From contig JABANN010000041.1 of assembly GCA_013115125.1 (NCBI GenBank), forward strand, positions 44,762 through 108,761: a stretch of 64,000 nt of DNA. The letters run 5' to 3'. The position numbers and the translations under genes were made by a program. This document shows, in pieces, positions 63,388 to 64,000 of the stretch. Position 1 is the stretch's first letter, and every line of letters begins with the position of its first letter. Source of the DNA: Perkinsus olseni (lineage: Eukaryota; Perkinsozoa; Perkinsida). The notes under the pieces are model-generated. The model searched no databases, was not told the origin of the DNA, and saw only the letters and a program-made list of their open reading frames with translations.

Positions 63388-64000
63388 ATGGTGCCCAGAC
63401 CCAGGAACGGTGCTTCCTCCGTCAGTTCTGGCTCTTCTCGTGCCCGTATGAGTGTCTCTTCGGGTCCCTCTGAATTTGCTGAGCCCCCGAGCTGGGAGGA
63501 TGAGACCGAGGAGTATGTTCTTGCCCTAGGCGGCTACGATCAAGATGAGGGCCGATCCCCCGGTCCTGCTGAGCAACACCAGGGCTCCTCATCCAGTTCT
63601 GCTGAGCAACAGCAAACCGCCCAGGTAGCCGCTACTTCGGGAGCTGGGGACCGTCAGCCATCCCCCTCCCCAGCGCTGGGCAACCGTTCCCATCCCCCTC
63701 GAGGGCAGGGGCCAGATGATGCCGCTGATTACGCTCATCGTACAGTCAAGTCTTACGACCTCGGCGAGAAGTTCACCGGCACCGATAAACAGGCGAACAG
63801 CTTGGAGGTGTATGAGTTCATCTCTCGAGTCAAGGCGCATTTGAAACTACTTAATATTCCCCCGTGTAACCATTACCAGTATTTGTTGTTGAATACCCGA
63901 TTAGCCGCCTATAATACTTTGACCAATAACGTTCGTCTGCCGATAAATGATCCACAAGCTTTTGAGAAGGGCATTCTGGTCCTCCAAGAGCGATTCGGTG
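63388..64000 (+). mobile_element. 5' part of a retrotransposon Gag-like ORF, cut by window
   Basis: Open from ATG 63388 to the window end (204 codons). The first 110 residues are Ser/Gln/Pro-rich and disordered. Then comes a folded, helical stretch: YDLGEKFTGTDKQANSLEVY with EFISRVKAHLKLLNI, LNTRLAAYNTLTNNVRLP and PQAFEKGILVLQERFG. The F-x-G-x...LE.YEFISRVKAHL pattern resembles the capsid-like part of Gag proteins of LTR retrotransposons (retrotrans_gag type). Pol would lie beyond the window. A domesticated Gag-like host gene is the alternative. Confidence 0.6.

Noticed and set aside
1-64000. Search for CRISPR arrays, bacterial operons, phage genes or toxin-antitoxin pairs
   Set aside because: Nothing of the kind. 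Spliced genes, BiP, tubulin and U2AF show eukaryotic nuclear DNA.
1-64000. Spliced-leader RNA, 5S rRNA or snRNA genes
   Set aside because: None recognised. Only one tRNA could be folded with confidence.

Overview
The window looks like nuclear DNA of a perkinsozoan alveolate, most probably a Perkinsus species. This is inferred, not proven, from: small GT-AG introns (about 30-60 nt) in most genes, an alveolate-style RAP-domain protein, axonemal and basal-body genes, families of secreted cysteine-rich proteins, a secreted subtilase, gene spacing as short as 30 bp, and long runs of genes on one strand. Intron-rich genes break into short open stretches in shifting frames. I joined exons by eye using GT-AG borders, frame continuity and family motifs, so outer limits of genes are firmer than every internal junction.

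Layout. 1-4418 (minus): the 5' part of a pepsin-like aspartic protease cut by the window edge, an AlkB-type dioxygenase, and an AT-hook protein. 4442-6412 (plus): an intronless ER Hsp70 (BiP), followed by a non-coding stretch with three copies of an ~80-bp repeat. 7026-29935 (all minus): epsilon-tubulin, a PIH1/CS-type dynein-assembly or R2TP factor, a coiled-coil protein, a TPR protein, MND1, a RAP-domain protein, a long coiled-coil protein, an unrecognised gene and a TBC Rab-GAP. A tRNA-Ile(AAT) lies on the plus strand inside what appears to be a 649-nt intron of the PIH1 gene.

30066 to about 56100 (all plus): U2AF large-subunit-like splicing factor, a Q/P-rich protein, a helical (perhaps lipid-droplet) protein, a tail-anchored protein, a RING-H2 ligase, a GST-like domain fused to a very long disordered tail, a hypothetical protein, type I L-asparaginase, an RRM protein, a protein with a 27-nt coding repeat, a Ser-rich nuclear-type protein, two nearly identical secreted cysteine-rich proteins, a coiled-coil gene carrying a mariner-type MITE in an intron, and a hypothetical gene. 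56558-58152 (minus): a second secreted cysteine-rich family, one copy looking broken or spliced. 60647-60984: a 79-bp tandem array interrupted by an exactly 100-base run of N (assembly gap). 61258-62616 (plus): a secreted subtilisin-like protease whose oxyanion-hole Asn is replaced. 63388-64000: the start of a Gag-like retroelement ORF running off the window.

The most notable large-scale pattern is the pair of opposing one-strand gene arrays (9 minus genes, then about 15 plus genes) meeting at a divergent switch near 30 kb. Several genes in the minus array (epsilon-tubulin, PIH1, coiled-coil) fit the building of basal bodies and axonemes, as expected of a lineage with flagellate zoospores. 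MND1 is evidence for meiotic recombination machinery. The 50-62.6 kb region is a secreted-protein neighbourhood (two cysteine-rich families plus a subtilase) mixed with mobile and tandem repeats.
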